From: Vulcanisaeta sp. JCM 16161
GTDB lineage: Archaea > Thermoproteota > Thermoprotei > Thermoproteales > Thermocladiaceae
Reading direction: 5' to 3'
Assembly: GCF_001316285.1 (NCBI RefSeq)
Contig: NZ_BBDO01000006.1
Coordinates: 1-64,000 of the forward strand
Length of the DNA: 64,000 bases
The notes under the pieces were generated by a model that was not told the origin of the DNA, did no database searches, and saw only the letters and a program-made list of their open reading frames with translations. Made by a program: the position numbers and the translations under genes. Position 1 is the first letter of the stretch; the number at the start of each line of letters is the position of its first letter. Below, one piece after another: positions 9,440 through 21,300 of this stretch.

Positions 9440-9707
9440 TTGAAGGAAAAGTTCCAGAGAGACATTAGGGATACCATAACACGTAGAGAGTTGTTAAAGG
9501 GCTTTAACTGCAACGTCAGCCATAGCACTATTGCCAACTCCAAAGTGAGTTGGGGCTTTTGGCTTCACGAGTTGAATATCTCTGTTGATGATTTTCATAT
9601 GGTTTTTCCTCAGGAGATTTAGGGATTCGCTGGTGAAGTTGTCATTTAGGAAGAGGGAGCTTTTTAAGGTGCTTTTGAGTAATGGGGATATTGGTGACTT
9701 ACTATGA
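9440..9707 (+). CDS. Small hypothetical protein coupled to the next gene (frame broken)
   Basis: It starts at TTG 9440. The first frame gives 60 residues; near 9595 a second frame continues as RRFRDSLVKLSF, then RKRELFKVLLSNGDIGDLL, and its TGA at 9705-9707 overlaps the ATG of the next gene. This makes an 88-residue basic protein, translationally coupled to the downstream membrane protein. No family is recognised. Confidence 0.4.
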
Positions 9708-10258
9708 TGCAGAGTTTCTTCCTGACTTCGTGGGATATATTCAGGCTTGTCATGAGTAATTGGAGCACCCTATTTGTTATAGCTGTATTGCCGGCGGTGG
9801 TGCCGTTGGTAATACTAGTGTTTATATGGATGTGGGGTGTTAGGCATATTAAGAACAGGGGTAAGTTAAGGGTCTTTAATAGGGTCATGATTATTACCGT
9901 GGTAATCTTCATCGTAGTTATTGTGATTACCGTGTTCAGCCCATTAATCATGCTCCCTGGTAAGTACGGCTACTCAATAGTCAATAACACACTTACCCTT
10001 TATTTGCCCACGGGCAGGTTCATCGTGAATTTATCAACGGCTAATATATGCGTTGTTAACGTGACGCAGGCCATGAGGATTGAGGGCTTCGCCTACGGCC
10101 CACTCGGCATGGGGCTATTCCTTGTTAATGGCAGGTACATGAACGTATTCTTCTACTCACCTGAGGGCTTGCGTTGGATATACGTGATTAAGTACGGGCA
10201 TGAGGTTCTCGGCCTATACACACCGGGGTTTCAATTACCAATTAAATGCGGTAATTAA
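9704..10258 (+). CDS. Membrane protein with extracellular beta-rich domain
   Basis: 184 residues, two strong hydrophobic segments (about residues 22-45 and 60-84) and a C-terminal beta-rich domain of about 95 residues with two sequons (NNT, NVT). The GYSIVNNTLTLYLPTGRF pattern resembles a PH-like or DUF-type sensor domain, but I cannot name the family. The start overlaps the upstream stop, so the pair is an operon. Confidence 0.6.
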   Translation: MMQSFFLTSWDIFRLVMSNWSTLFVIAVLPAVVPLVILVFIWMWGVRHIKNRGKLRVFNRVMIITVVIFIVVIVITVFSPLIMLPGKYGYSIVNNTLTLYLPTGRFIVNLSTANICVVNVTQAMRIEGFAYGPLGMGLFLVNGRYMNVFFYSPEGLRWIYVIKYGHEVLGLYTPGFQLPIKCGN

Positions 10259-10422
10259 TACTATCACCCATCCCATCTTTAAGGATTTATAGACAAGCCC
10301 ACTTACTTAAACCCAGTATGGGATTAATCACTTGATGAGGCTAGGGCGCATTCTGGGTTGTACTGCTGATGTCGTGATTATATCGTGATTTGTGAAATTC
10401 TTAAATAATTCCCTAATGTTTT

Positions 10423-11078
10423 ATGGCAATAATGGCGAGTGGTGGAGGGCAGGGTGGTGATAAGGAGAGGATGATTTATCTTTATCATGGTGTTTCGAGA
10501 ATTTTTGATGGTTATATAGCTGGTATAGGCCTGGGCGTATTATTGATCATAGTCCTCGTGGTCATTATCCTAGCCAGTGACGATAATGTTGCCGCCCTTA
10601 TACATAATTTCGGCATATTTTTCATAGTAATCGGGGTTCTAGGCATTCCTTTCACTTACTTTTTCATGTACAGGGGCTTTACCTACTTGGCGATGGCGGA
10701 TAGGGATAGGTACGGTATTGGCGCACTCGGCGCCATTGGTTCATTGGCACTAAGCCTAGCTCTCATTCCAGAGGGCGCACTCCTCCTCGTGCTAAGGACC
10801 TCCTACTCAACCTTCCTGGTATTGAGTGTGGTGACAATTATTGTCGGCTTCGTATTCGAATTACTCATGTACATAGCCCTGTACAGGCTTGGCGATTACT
10901 TCAGCGTGGGCTACCTAACCGCCGGTATTATTATTATTTCATTATTTACCACCCTACTTTCAGTGATACCCGTGATTGAAATTATAGGAGCATCATAGGC
11001 CTTATTGGCTTTGTGCTGATTCTCGTGGGCCTTAATGAGGTTAAGAAGAGCGTTGAGAGGATTATTGCTGGTCATTGA
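10423..11078 (+). CDS. DUF973-type membrane protein, copy 1 (frame broken at end)
   Basis: A polytopic protein with about five membrane helices, a soluble N-terminus and the conserved inter-helix motif DRDRYGIGALGA. Near 10990 the frame shifts; the other frame adds a final helix IGLIGFVLILVGLNEVKK and ends at 11076-11078, the same ending as the paralogue that follows (GEVKRVVEEK). DUF973 proteins are archaeal membrane proteins of unknown role. Tandem duplication with the next gene is clear from shared motifs. Confidence 0.7.
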
Positions 11079-11093
11079 TTGTGGTGATTATGA

Positions 11094-11717
11094 ATGTCTG
11101 GGCAGGTTAATCAGAGGTTGATATTTATTTATAATGGTGTTTCCCGTATTCAAACCGGTATAAATATCGGTGTAATGCTTGGTGTTATATACAGTATAGC
11201 GTTGCTCGTAATAAACCTACTTGGTTCAGTGTCTATTGGAGCCATGATACGTGGTTATGGCATACTCCAGGTGGCTGAGGTTGCTGTTGGTTTACCAGTA
11301 CTTTATCACTACATGTATAGGGGATTTAATGAACTTACGAAAGCCGATAGTGCGAGGTATGGGATAGGTAGGTTAGGGGTTATTTTATTACTCGTGATTA
11401 GTCCCTTACTCCTGGCGGAGGTTTATACTTCATTCTCGTAGACGTTTCTCCATCAATATTTCTTCTATTGCGTGTGGTGGATAGTGTTGTGGCGTTAGTA
11501 AATATACGTATTAATCCTAGTGGCGCTTTATAGGTTAGGTTCGGAGTTTAATGTAGATCATCTAAGGATTGGCGCTATCCTGATTATTGCTTCTGCAGTT
11601 ATATTAGTAACGCCGAACATACTCGCCGCGATAATAGGGCTTGTGGGCGTTGTTCTGACGATAATGGGTATTGGTGAAGTTAAGAGGGTTGTTGAGGAAA
11701 AGATAAAGGGTATGTAA
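11094..11717 (+). CDS. DUF973-type membrane protein, copy 2 (frame broken)
   Basis: Paralogue of the previous gene, 16 bases downstream. It shares the N-terminal pattern (IFIYNGVSRI against IYLYHGVSRI), the motif DSARYGIGRLG, MALYRLG before the last two helices, and the C-terminal GEVKRVVEEK. The two visible pieces (11094-11441 and 11520-11717) are joined by about 80 bases in other frames, so indels there are likely. Expected length is about 205 aa, similar to copy 1. Confidence 0.68.
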
Positions 11718-12067
11718 TTATGTAATAATGATGTATTAAGAATAAGGAATGGCATGCTGTTTCTCTAAAATGTGAATAGTCACGAGTTATCCCTCATTTA
11801 CATGAGCATTTTTAGGTCTTCACGGGCCATCTCGTAATAATTATCATAACAGTATTGATCCTAAGTAGTACTTGGCAATATTTATTCTGGTAGTTATTTA
11901 GGCATTGCTTATTGGTATCGCACTGGTGAGTTCATTAGTTGGTTCGTTGTTTAGGGTGGGTATTGGTTTGAATTATTCAATTGCTCAATCAATAAGTAAG
12001 GTTGTTTCTAAGTATCGCTAAGTGTACGGAGAATTTGGTTTTTATATGGATTTGTTTTTGATATCGA
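11718..12067. other. Mostly gene-free stretch with one short membrane-like ORF
   Basis: No convincing gene. A short plus-strand frame at about 11902-12021 encodes roughly 38 hydrophobic residues (ALLIGIALVSSLVGSLF) ending at TAA. It follows an in-frame TAG and has no clear promoter or start. It could be the end of a decayed membrane protein. Confidence 0.3.
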
Positions 12068-13287
12068 TTGTGCAATTGGGATAGGGATGTTTGGTTGCTT
12101 CTTGTCTCCAGGGGTTTGAGGAGCGTGGCCGGTGGCGCGCTTGGCGTAGTTACTGGGCTTTACCTGTACTACTACCTGCATTTATCATTAACTGAGGTTG
12201 GCATTTTCTTCGGTGTTGGCGCATTCACGGCACCACTCCTCTCACTCCTCTTTGGTAGGTTGGGTGATAAGTACAGTAGGAAGGTGATCCTACTACTGAC
12301 GCTTGCCTTCCTGCCGATAGCCACGGCAATACTCCTAATCACCAGGTATTACCCATTGCTCCTACTTGCAGCTGCATTGGGTGGCTTTGGTACGGCCGGG
12401 GCGTTGGCTAGTGGTAGTGTTGGTGCCGTGGCTGCGCCCGTCCAAACGGCTATATTGGCTGATAAGACCGAGGGCATGGATAGGTCCATGGTATATGCAG
12501 TATTCAACCTAGTATCTGGGACGCATCGGCGATCGGGGCATTATTAGCTAACCTTAGCTATCGAGACGTATTCTACATGGCTCTTGCATTATCGGCGATT
12601 AGCCTCTTCGTGGTATTACCAATTAAGGAGGAACATAAACCTAAGCATCGAACTAATGATGATCCAAATGGTAATTTCAGGACCATGACCCAGCAGATCA
12701 AGAGGGATTTAACGTACATAAAGAGGTTCGCGATAGTCGGTGCGTTGAATGGCACAGCCCAGGGATTAATAACGCCATTCCTACCGATAATATTTAAGAT
12801 GGTCCTCCACGTGAGCAATGGCGTTGTTGGCGATATATTCTTCATTGGCGGACTAACGGCAGCCTTCGCATCGCTCACGGCGCCAGTATTCTCGAGGATC
12901 TTTGGGCTTAGGGACGCCATAATAATTCCGAGAATAATATCAACAATTGCCCTGATACTAATCCCCTTCTCAACAACTCTTTACCTAGCCGTAATCACGT
13001 ATGTTATTTACGTGATGTTTAGGGTCTCATCCCTAGCCCCACAGCAGGCGTTAATGATGGAGCTCGTGGGCAGAGACAGTAGGTCAACAGTCTCTGGCGT
13101 TAACCAAGCAGCACGACTATTACCATCGGCGACGGCAACTACGGCGGCTGGCCCAATGCTCAACTATCTGCCAATACCCATCCCATTCGCCATAGCCTTC
13201 ATTGTGAATGTCATAAACATAGCCCTATACAGAAGGTTCTTCCCCAACCCAAAACCAATACGCGGAGGAGTAACCGTAATTGAGTAA
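12068..13287 (+). CDS. MFS transporter (frame broken)
   Basis: A 12-helix-type major facilitator of about 405 aa. The first half (12068-12547) has the MFS signature between helices 2 and 3 (GRLGDKYSRKVIL); the second half (12577-13287) carries a central loop with charged residues and six further helices. One indel near 12530 separates them; the joining frame reads IGALLANLSYRDVFYMAL. The substrate is unknown. The N-terminus starts at TTG and is short for the family. Confidence 0.8.
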
Positions 13288-13290
13288 TGA

Positions 13291-13962
13291 TTAAATAACT
13301 CCAGACGCCCTAACCTCAACACCCAACCCTCTAGCCAACTCAAGAGCCCTCTTCCTAATCGCTGGACCAACGATGAGTAGCCTCGGCTTCACCCTATTGA
13401 CCCTCTCGTATAGGATTCCCTCCCTATATAATTCAGCTACGTCACCACGGTCAATACTGGTCCTATACTCAACGAGTATGTGCTCGTTATCCCTAATAAG
13501 AACGTCAACATCAATGACCGAGGGATGACCGAACACGAAACCCTCACTATCATAATAGGTCCAGCGCCTAACCTGGTAAACCCTAAGTAGGTCACTAACT
13601 AAGTACTTAATGGACTCCCTAAAAGTCTCCTCGATGAATAGCCCATAACGGTAACTCAATGCCGTTACTGATGATGTCAACTTCTCAATACCACTCTGCA
13701 TAATGAGTATAACCTAGCCATGTCTCCTAACATCCTCACTTAATGTCTCTATAACCTTCCTAAGCTCCTCTACGGCTTTCCTCATTTTCACCTACCTCCT
13801 CACCATGTTTAGCAACGACGTCCTTTAAATCAGTAATAGCCTTAACTAGGTTATTAACTGAGGACTTAAGATCATTAATGTCCAATAAGCCCATTACCGC
13901 ATACCTAACTCCTCATCCTCCTTCAACAGCCTCAGAAGCTCCTTTCTGAGATCAAAACCCAT
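13291..13962 (-). CDS. DUF3782-type coiled-coil protein with nuclease-like C-terminal domain (frame broken)
   Basis: The C-terminal 136 residues (13291-13701) have the pattern of an archaeal PD-(D/E)xK-like domain: ESIKYLVSDLL, then VIDVDVLIRDNEHILVEYR, with Asp and Glu in the expected order. Upstream, in three frames from an ATG at 13962, are the opening helix (MGFDLRKELLRLLKEDEEL), the coiled-coil segment LLDINDLKSSVNNLVKAI and VEELRKVIETLSEDVRRHG. Together they rebuild a DUF3782-type protein of about 222 aa with several indels. Nuclease activity is only inferred from the fold pattern. It is convergent with the MFS gene. Confidence 0.65.
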
Positions 13963-14041
13963 GCCCTATTATGATCATGCTTAATTATTTAAACCTACCC
14001 ATGGCAATACTTTATTAAGAGCTTGTAAATGCATCCTTAGG

Positions 14042-15594
14042 ATGGTCTCGTGGGAATTAATATTCAGGGCTTCAGTATTCATTGCCGAGGAGATGGGCGT
14101 TGCACTGCGTAGGTCAGCCTTCTCACCCAATATTAGGGAGCGTATGGACCACAGTTGCGCCATAACGGACGCTGAGGGTAATATCGTGGCCCAGGCAGAG
14201 CATATACCTGTGCACCTTGGTTCGTTCAGGGTGGGCGTTAAAAACCTGCTTAACTGGCTTGGTAGGGAGGGTGTTGAGCTCGGCCCTGGCGATGTAGTGC
14301 TTCTCAATGACCCATACATATCGGTACGCACTTAAATGATGTCATGGTTATGGAGCCGATCTACGTTAATAATAGGCTCATTGGTTATGTCGTTAATAAG
14401 GCTCACCATGTAGACGTAGGTGGGCCCGTGCCAGGTAGCATAAACCCAAGCGCCAGGACAATCTATGAGGAGGGTTTAATCATACCACCAGTCAGGATAA
14501 TGAGTAAGGGCGAGCTACAGCGTGACATGCTCAATATAATACTTAGTAACTTCAAGACCCCGGAGACAGCAATTGGTGATATAACGGCTCAATTAGCCGC
14601 GAATAGTTGGTGTTGCCAGTTAGGGAGTTGGTGGAGAAGTACGGTGTTGATGAGGTTGTAAATGCGTGGAGGGAGGGTATCGAGTACGGCAGGAAGTTAA
14701 CCCTAATGGAGATTGGTAAGTGGCCCAGGGGAAGCTACGATGCGGTGGACTACATGGAACTCGGTGATGAGTTACTACCCATTAAGGTTTCCGTGGAGAT
14801 TAACGAAAACGGTATCAAGGCGGACTTCAGCGGCACTCATGAACAGGTTGAGGCGCAATAAACGCTGTCTATGGTGTTACCTTCTCCGCAGTGTCATTCG
14901 TAATTAGGTCCTTGGTTCAAAGTGACGTACCGACGAATGAGGGCTTTTATGGGGTGATCGATGTTACGGCGCCCGAGGCACATTGGTCAATCCAAGAAAG
15001 CCGGCGCCTGTGAGTGGTGGTAATGTTGAGACGACTCAGAGGATCGCCGATGTAGTATTCAGGGCATTAGCTAAGGCATTACCCAACAGGGTCCCCGCGG
15101 CTGGTTCTGGCACTATGATGAATGTAATGATTGGTGGAACATTGCCTAATGGCGGTTACTGGGCTTATTACGAGACGATTGGTGGTGGGACTGGCGGTAG
15201 GCCTGGCAAGCCGGGCGTGAGTGGTGTTCATGTTAATATGACGAATACGTTAAATACACCCATTGAGATAGCCGAGAGGCAATATCCACTACTGTTCACG
15301 GGCTATAGGATTAGAGATGGAAGTGGAGGTGATGGGCTGTACAGGGGTGGTGATGGAATTATGAGGTCGTTCAAGGTACTGACTAGGGCGAGATTATCAA
15401 TAATGGCTGAGAGGTTCAAGACAAGGCCCTGGGGTCTGTGGGGCGGTGGTGACGGAGCGCCGGGTAGGGTCACTATTAGGAGGAGTAATGGTGAGGTCAT
15501 TAATTTACCGAGTAAGGCAACAATAGACCTGGAGCCGGGCGATGAGGTAATAATAGAAACACCAGGCGGTGGAGGGTATGGTTCGAGAAGGTGA
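14042..15594 (+). CDS. Hydantoinase B/oxoprolinase-type subunit (frame broken)
   Basis: Four open pieces (14042-14335, 14344-14661, 14607-14861, 14983-15594) join into a protein of about 517 aa. Family features in order: [52 protein letters not shown] and the C-terminal [10 protein letters not shown]. HyuB-type subunits work with a HyuA ATPase subunit to open hydantoin or 5-oxoproline rings, or act in acetone-type carboxylases. No HyuA gene is visible beside it, so it is an orphan here. Breaks lie near 14330, 14610, 14860 and 14970. Confidence 0.85.
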
Positions 15595-15630
15595 TTTTAT
15601 TAAGGTCCAGTAATATACTGTGATGAGCGA

Positions 15631-16019
15631 ATGGGTATTAGGGAGGAAATCAATACATTAATTAGGAGGGCCAGGGACTTCTTAAGGACGGCCGGCTTTC
15701 AAGTGGAGAATGGGATGTATGATCTAGCTATTTTTAACCTTGAACAAGCCCTTCAATTATTCTTGAAGGCAAAAATCCTTGAGTACGGCGCTCAATACCC
15801 ACGTACGCATAGTATACGTTACTTGCTTAAGTTTTTGCGCGATATTGTGCCAAGCGATAAGAAGCGTGTTGTGAGTGAATTATTGGATAAGTATTTATTC
15901 GAACTGGGCGTACTTGAGGACGCTATATTGGTGCTAGGTATGTGCCAAGGGAGTATACGAGGGAGGAGGCTGAAAGGTTAATTAAGGTTGTTAGTGAAAT
16001 AATGAGTAGTGAATTATGA
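15631..16019 (+). CDS. HEPN domain protein of a HEPN-MNT pair (frame broken at end)
   Basis: An all-helical protein of about 129 aa. The N-terminus ARDFLRTAGFQVENGMYDLA and the LFLKAKILEYGAQYPRTHS segment are typical of HEPN. After an indel near 15935 the other frame gives ARYVPREYTREEAERL, the usual HEPN ending, and the stop at 16017-16019. HEPN proteins of this type are putative RNases neutralised by the partner nucleotidyltransferase. The canonical RxxxxH motif is not obvious here, so this may be a non-RNase variant. Confidence 0.75.
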
Positions 16020-16326
16020 TTATCTAATTAAGGATGCTAGGATGCGTCAGGACGTATTCAAGAATCTTGATAAGTACCTTCACATCATTAAGGAGGTTGT
16101 TAGGTCCATAGACCCTGATGCTGAGGTTTACCTATTCGGTTCTGTTGCTGAGAATAGGTACGCATTATCGAGTGATATCGATGTATTAGTAATAACCAAT
16201 GCCGACCCAGGGATGGTTCTCGAGAGGTTGTGGAGGGCAGGTATTGGACCTCCCTTTGAGGTACATGTTAGAACGCCAGACAAACTAGTTTATTATGAAA
16301 GGTTTGGTAAGTTAATCAGGATATGA
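16009..16326 (+). CDS. Minimal nucleotidyltransferase (MNT), partner of HEPN
   Basis: 105 aa with a GTG start at 16009 that overlaps the HEPN stop by 11 bases. The pol-beta-type motif is FGSVAENRYALSSDIDVLV (GS then DxD), about residues 43-62. In studied HEPN-MNT pairs the MNT protein acts as antitoxin, by binding or by adenylylating the HEPN protein. The tight overlap supports a toxin-antitoxin operon. Confidence 0.85.
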   Translation: MNYDYLIKDARMRQDVFKNLDKYLHIIKEVVRSIDPDAEVYLFGSVAENRYALSSDIDVLVITNADPGMVLERLWRAGIGPPFEVHVRTPDKLVYYERFGKLIRI

Positions 16327-16341
16327 TCACCATTAACCATT

Positions 16342-18062
16342 TCAGGTATTACACATTATTTGCCCCATGTATGGACTTGAGTAATTGAGTATTATGCCCA
16401 TCGGCCAATAATAGTTATTACCATTGTTTTGCGCCCCGTTCGTGCCTATGAACGTTAAGTATAATTGATTTATCCCTAATTGCGTATTTGAGGCACTAAT
16501 CATTACCTGTGTTTGCGTGTAATAAGTACTCGCCGTGACCGGCTGCGGCGCAAACAGCCCAGCAAATGTCATGGCCAGGCTAGCTACGATACCCCAGGGG
16601 TCAGGTAATAATGATAACGCGAATGCGCCTACCGCAAATGCGATACCAACTGGGTTTGGATTGTACGTGGTTATTAATGAGCTTAACGTAAGTGAGACTC
16701 CTCCCGTTCCTAGATTAATGCTTGGCTCATTTTGACATAGTGGTGTTCCGCCTGCTCCAACTATTTCATAGCCATCATAAATCGGTAGTTCATAGCCGAA
16801 GTAATTCGTGTTCACGAACATGCTCGTTATTGGCCCATTACCCATGTCAACGCTCGGCATTAGGTATAGTGTGTTTGTGTCGCCACTGGGCATTGTGTTG
16901 CCCCCGAAGCCCAGTATGTACGTGCCGTTAGCCCAAAAGATGTAATTACCGGTGTCGTAGTAGAACGAGACAAAGGCAATGTAGCTATCGAAATACGCAT
17001 AGGCAAATCCAGGTCCATTAACCTGGTAAAGTATTGTACTGCCTACTAAGGCGCCATTGGCCGTGCCCGGGGTTAAGGATGTGTCTGGCTCAACGGTGAT
17101 TGAGTAGTAATCATTCCATAACTCAATGTTCATATTATTGTTAAATTCAAATAATGGACCAACGAGCTCCAGGTATGATGAACTCCACGTGCCCGTTGGG
17201 ATGTAGTAGGCTGTCCTGTTCAGTACTCCGTAAGGGCCGCTACCTGATTCCACGTAACCGTTTACCGTGAAGGATATGCCGCTAATGCCCGACTTGGTTA
17301 GGACATTCTCGCTCCATCCGATGAAGAATTGGGGCCATGGACCTCATACTCAATGCAATCAGCTAGAATCCACGCGCTAGGTCCTGGTGGGTTATTCTCA
17401 ACCACACCATTACCATTGCAGTTACCTATATATGTAAACCCTTCGGGCGGTGGTGGCGAACCACCACCGCCACTTATTACCTGCGGCTTAACCATAAATG
17501 GGTCTTTAATGCTATTAATTGGCTTAGGAGTCATGAGGTCGTTTCTTGTCATGTTCGTATTAACTACGATTGTTAATGGCTTACTCAACGCTAGGTAGCT
17601 AGGTGGATATGGGATGGTGATTACCTTCGTGTATACCTCAGATGGTCCATTCACGTATGTTATAAAGGCTATTAATGACGGCCATACCGCATCGCTGTAG
17701 CTGCCGTACCAGTCACTCGCTATCTTCACGACAAATGGGCTATCTAGATTTATGGATACCGTGCCTAGGCCTTTATAGTAACCGACTACGTATATGCGTC
17801 TTAGTGTGAAGGCGAATAGGCTTACCGTGACCTCAATGGGCTGTCCATCCATGTATACGTGAATTACCAAGGTTGGATGCCCAGTGGCACTGCTGCTGTA
17901 ATATTCAATTAACGCTGACTTTGTCTTAATGGTCTTAAACGGTATTACGTAGCTTTGGCCGAGACCTACGTTAACCGTCAATGTCATGACAAATATCACG
18001 GTGATTATAGCAACTATTAAGGTAATCGTAATCAAATACTTAGAACCTAATCTCATGGGCAT
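16342..18062 (-). CDS. Large secreted surface protein, copy 1 (frame broken)
   Basis: A signal-anchor (about the first 40 residues after MPMRLGSKYL) is followed by a long Gly/Asn/Tyr/Thr-rich extracellular region with sequons. It ends with a hydrophobic stretch (GIAFAVGAFALSLLPDPWG) and a final NYYWPMGIILN segment. One indel near 17300-17330 separates the two halves; total about 573 aa. I chose the ATG at 18062 because the longer frame runs through the promoter. The same protein type is found at 26431-28193 and, truncated, at 25565-26260. It may be a surface-layer or adhesive protein; the role is unknown. Confidence 0.65.
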
Positions 18063-18083
18063 CAAACATTTATTTCTTGCGGT

Positions 18084-18123
18084 ACTTTTTTTTACTCTGG
18101 CTGTTCTTAAAAAGTGAGTCGAG
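18084..18123 (-). promoter_or_regulatory. Promoter of surface protein copy 1, shared with copy 2
   Basis: On the minus strand a TATA-like CTTTTTAAGAAC is followed by AGTAAAAAAAAGT near the expected start of transcription, 22 bases before the chosen ATG. The block matches 28215-28252, upstream of copy 2, at most positions including flanking CTCGACT. Confidence 0.6.
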
Positions 18124-18305
18124 GAAATCAAGTTGCTTCGGTATTTCGAACCATTAATGGTATTCGATCTTCATTCCTCGGTTAAAGTAATTCTTATGCC
18201 AATGATGACTTATATCGTAACTATACTCCATGATTAGCATGTCCTTGGGTAAGCCTAGTTTATTTTGTTTGTTTTCTTAATTAATGGCTCATAATAATTC
18301 AATCA

Positions 18306-21300
18306 TTGATAATGTATAGTAGGTTTGGGTTTATTGATAGGCCGTTGAATCCAAGCGGAGTTCCGCCAATTGAGCGTAGGTACTCGCCGGTGGGTTTTGA
18401 GGGTGAGCTTGAGAGGGTTAGGGCTGCAATCAACGCGTTTCTTAAGGGTAGTGACAATATTGCTGTTGTCATTGTTGGGCAGTATGGTTGGGGTAAGAGC
18501 GAGTTGCTTGATGCTGTGGAGGCTGCGGCCCAGGGGCTTGGGCTTAGGGTTCTTAGGCTTCCATTGACCTTTGGCCTTGATATTAATGTCGTAATTAACT
18601 CATTGCTTAAGGCTCGCAATAACTCCAGTGAGCCGTTGCTCCTGCTTATTGATGAGGCTGACGAGGTTAGTAGGGCTATTGAGCTTAGTAATGCCCTTAG
18701 CCCAGGCGATGCTGCTAAGGTTAGGGACTTGGTCATTAGGCTTGGCTCCCTAATTAGGGCGTTGATCGAGCCTAGGAATTACAGGGATGTACTAGGCGTG
18801 GATCCCAGGAGACTTGGTAGGGTAATGGTTGTGCTAGCCTTCACGCCGCAACTGTACTATAATATTCTCAAGAACATGGTACCCGACGTTTTCGATATAA
18901 CGAGGGGTAGGGTGTACATGGAGATAGTGCTTGATGAGAGGATGCCACTATGGCTCTATGAGGCAATGCTACTGCAGCGCTTTAATGCCTACTCAACCGA
19001 TGAGAGGCTTGACCTAGTCAGGAAGGCCTAATCAGTGGTCTTCACCCATTGAGGCGCGAGTATCTGGCCACGCTTTATGAGCTAGTGGCTAACACCGAGG
19101 GTGGTAAGGCATCGCCGAGGGCCTTGGTTAAGTTCACGTCTAAGCTCCTGGATATGGTTGTGGAGAGTGGTAAGGAGCTTAATTATGAGTTATTTGAGGA
19201 GTTCCTAAAGAGCGAGGTTTCCGGTGGTGAGTTGAAGGCGTACCTTGACGTGATTAATGAGGGACCAATGATGAGAAGGGCTCCAGGGTATTCAGGGCAT
19301 TGTTATTATCAGGCATTCCAAGGGGTATTAGTGATTTAAGTTCGGAGCTTGGGTTTGATGTTACATCGTACATCAATGCAATGGTTAAGGCTGGGCTAGT
19401 TGAGGAGGTTCAGGTCGCTAGGTTTAAGCTTGATAATGATGGATTGATTAGGGTCAATAATGAGCTAGTTAAGCTAAACATGGCGCCTATCGAGGGTGAC
19501 CTTAGGGATATATCGATAAGCTACGGCATGTATTACACGGCATATGAGGGTGAACCCATAATCTACGTGGTATTTCCAGTCAATGCCAGGGTTTCATCAA
19601 TCACAGGCATAACTAGGGCATACCAAGTATCGCCCAGGCTACATAGGATGTTTGTTTTTGGTAAGGAGCCTGAAGAGGTCATTAGGCTAAGGAGGAGGTT
19701 AGTAAGGCCATAGGCATTGTTAATGCATTTCGTGAGGACTTGGCGATGGAGATCGTCAGGGCAGCACTTGGTTCGCAAGTAACGCTTTACCCATCGTCAG
19801 GCGCCCTGTTTGGCATTATTGAGAATCCGCTCGATGTTAGGATTGGGGTTATCGTGAGTATGGATGGGGAGCCCAATCAACTCATTAAATTACTGAGTAA
19901 GGTGGTTAATGAGGGCGTAATTACGGTTAATGGTCAGGAGAGAGTTATCGACTCGCTATTGGTCATTATTGTATCGAGGACCCTACTTACCAATGATATC
20001 GCGAAGAGCATTGTCGAGCCTATCAGTAGGTTATCCTGGAAACTCGTGCTTGGTCCGGCGACCGACTTTACGTACTTCTCCATATTTGGTTCTGATAGGA
20101 TTGATGATCTTAGGTCCATAGTGATTGGTTCCAGGCTTGAGAGACTAGATAGGGTTCCCAGGGAGTACTCGGTCTTCCTCGAGAGACTTAATGACTATAG
20201 GGATGAGGTGTTGGCGTTTAGGGATAGGGTTAGGCAGAGGGTTCTTCAGTACACGATGGCCATTAGGCGCGGCGCTAAGGAGTCAAAGGACTCAGTGATT
20301 AGGCATATAGTTGAGGCTTGGGTTAAGGGTGAAAGCCTTGATGATCAGCCTGAGATCTTTAGAGATGAGGGTGGTAGGGCTAGGGTTAGCCCTGTTGAGT
20401 TGAGTCTCATAAATTACCTAAGGTCATTGGGTAAGCAGAGCTTTACGGTGAAGGAACTTGAGTACCTCATAAGGAGGTTATACCCTACACACCTGTGGAG
20501 GGAGTTTAAGGAGGGCGATTTGATTAAGTTATTAAGTCTTAGGGGATTGTTATTGCCAATTAATGATGACCTGACTGAGTATGCCCCATACTCGCCTGAA
20601 CTCGTGCCTAAGGTATTAACCATACTCAGTGAGCATATGGAGAGACTTGGTGAGGCTCTCCGTAAGCCGGTATCGATAAGCATCGATGAGTTGAAGATTA
20701 GTATTGAGGTTCAGCCTGGGATTAATGCTCAGGATAGTGATTGTGAGAGGGCCTTCACATTATTAAAGGCTGTGCCTGAGACATCGAGTGAGTTCCTAAA
20801 GAGGTACTCATTATTTATGCTATGCATTGATAGGTTGGAGGGTGAGGTTGATCAAAGGCTTGAGGAATTGAATAAGGAATTATCGGCATTATCATCATCA
20901 CTGAATAATACGATTAGGGACCTATTGAACAAATTGGGTAGTGCCAGGAAGGGCATTAATGAGGATTTATCGGCGCTTTCAAGCGAAATTGATTCGAGGA
21001 TTAATAACTTAATTGAGAGGATTAAGTCATATATCCTGAAACTCAATGGTCTTGAGTTAGAGAATATTAAGGAGAGTTTACCAACAATACTTGAAACGAT
21101 CAATTCCGAGGTTAATGGCATGATTGAACTAATGAATATTCTGAGAGGTATTGAGGATAGGATTAAGGAGTACGTAGAATTAACGGGCATCTTAAGAAAC
21201 GCGTCGGTCATATTGGGTAAGGGCATTCCTGAAATGAGCACTGAGGACTTTATGAATGACTTATTACCATTAATAAAGCATGGTTCATTGGACTTATTGA

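Noticed and set aside
10330..10390. C/D box RNA candidate with TGATGA, CTGG, CTGATGT
   Set aside because: No acceptable final D box, irregular spacers (14, 9 and 11 nt) and only a distant TATA-like word.
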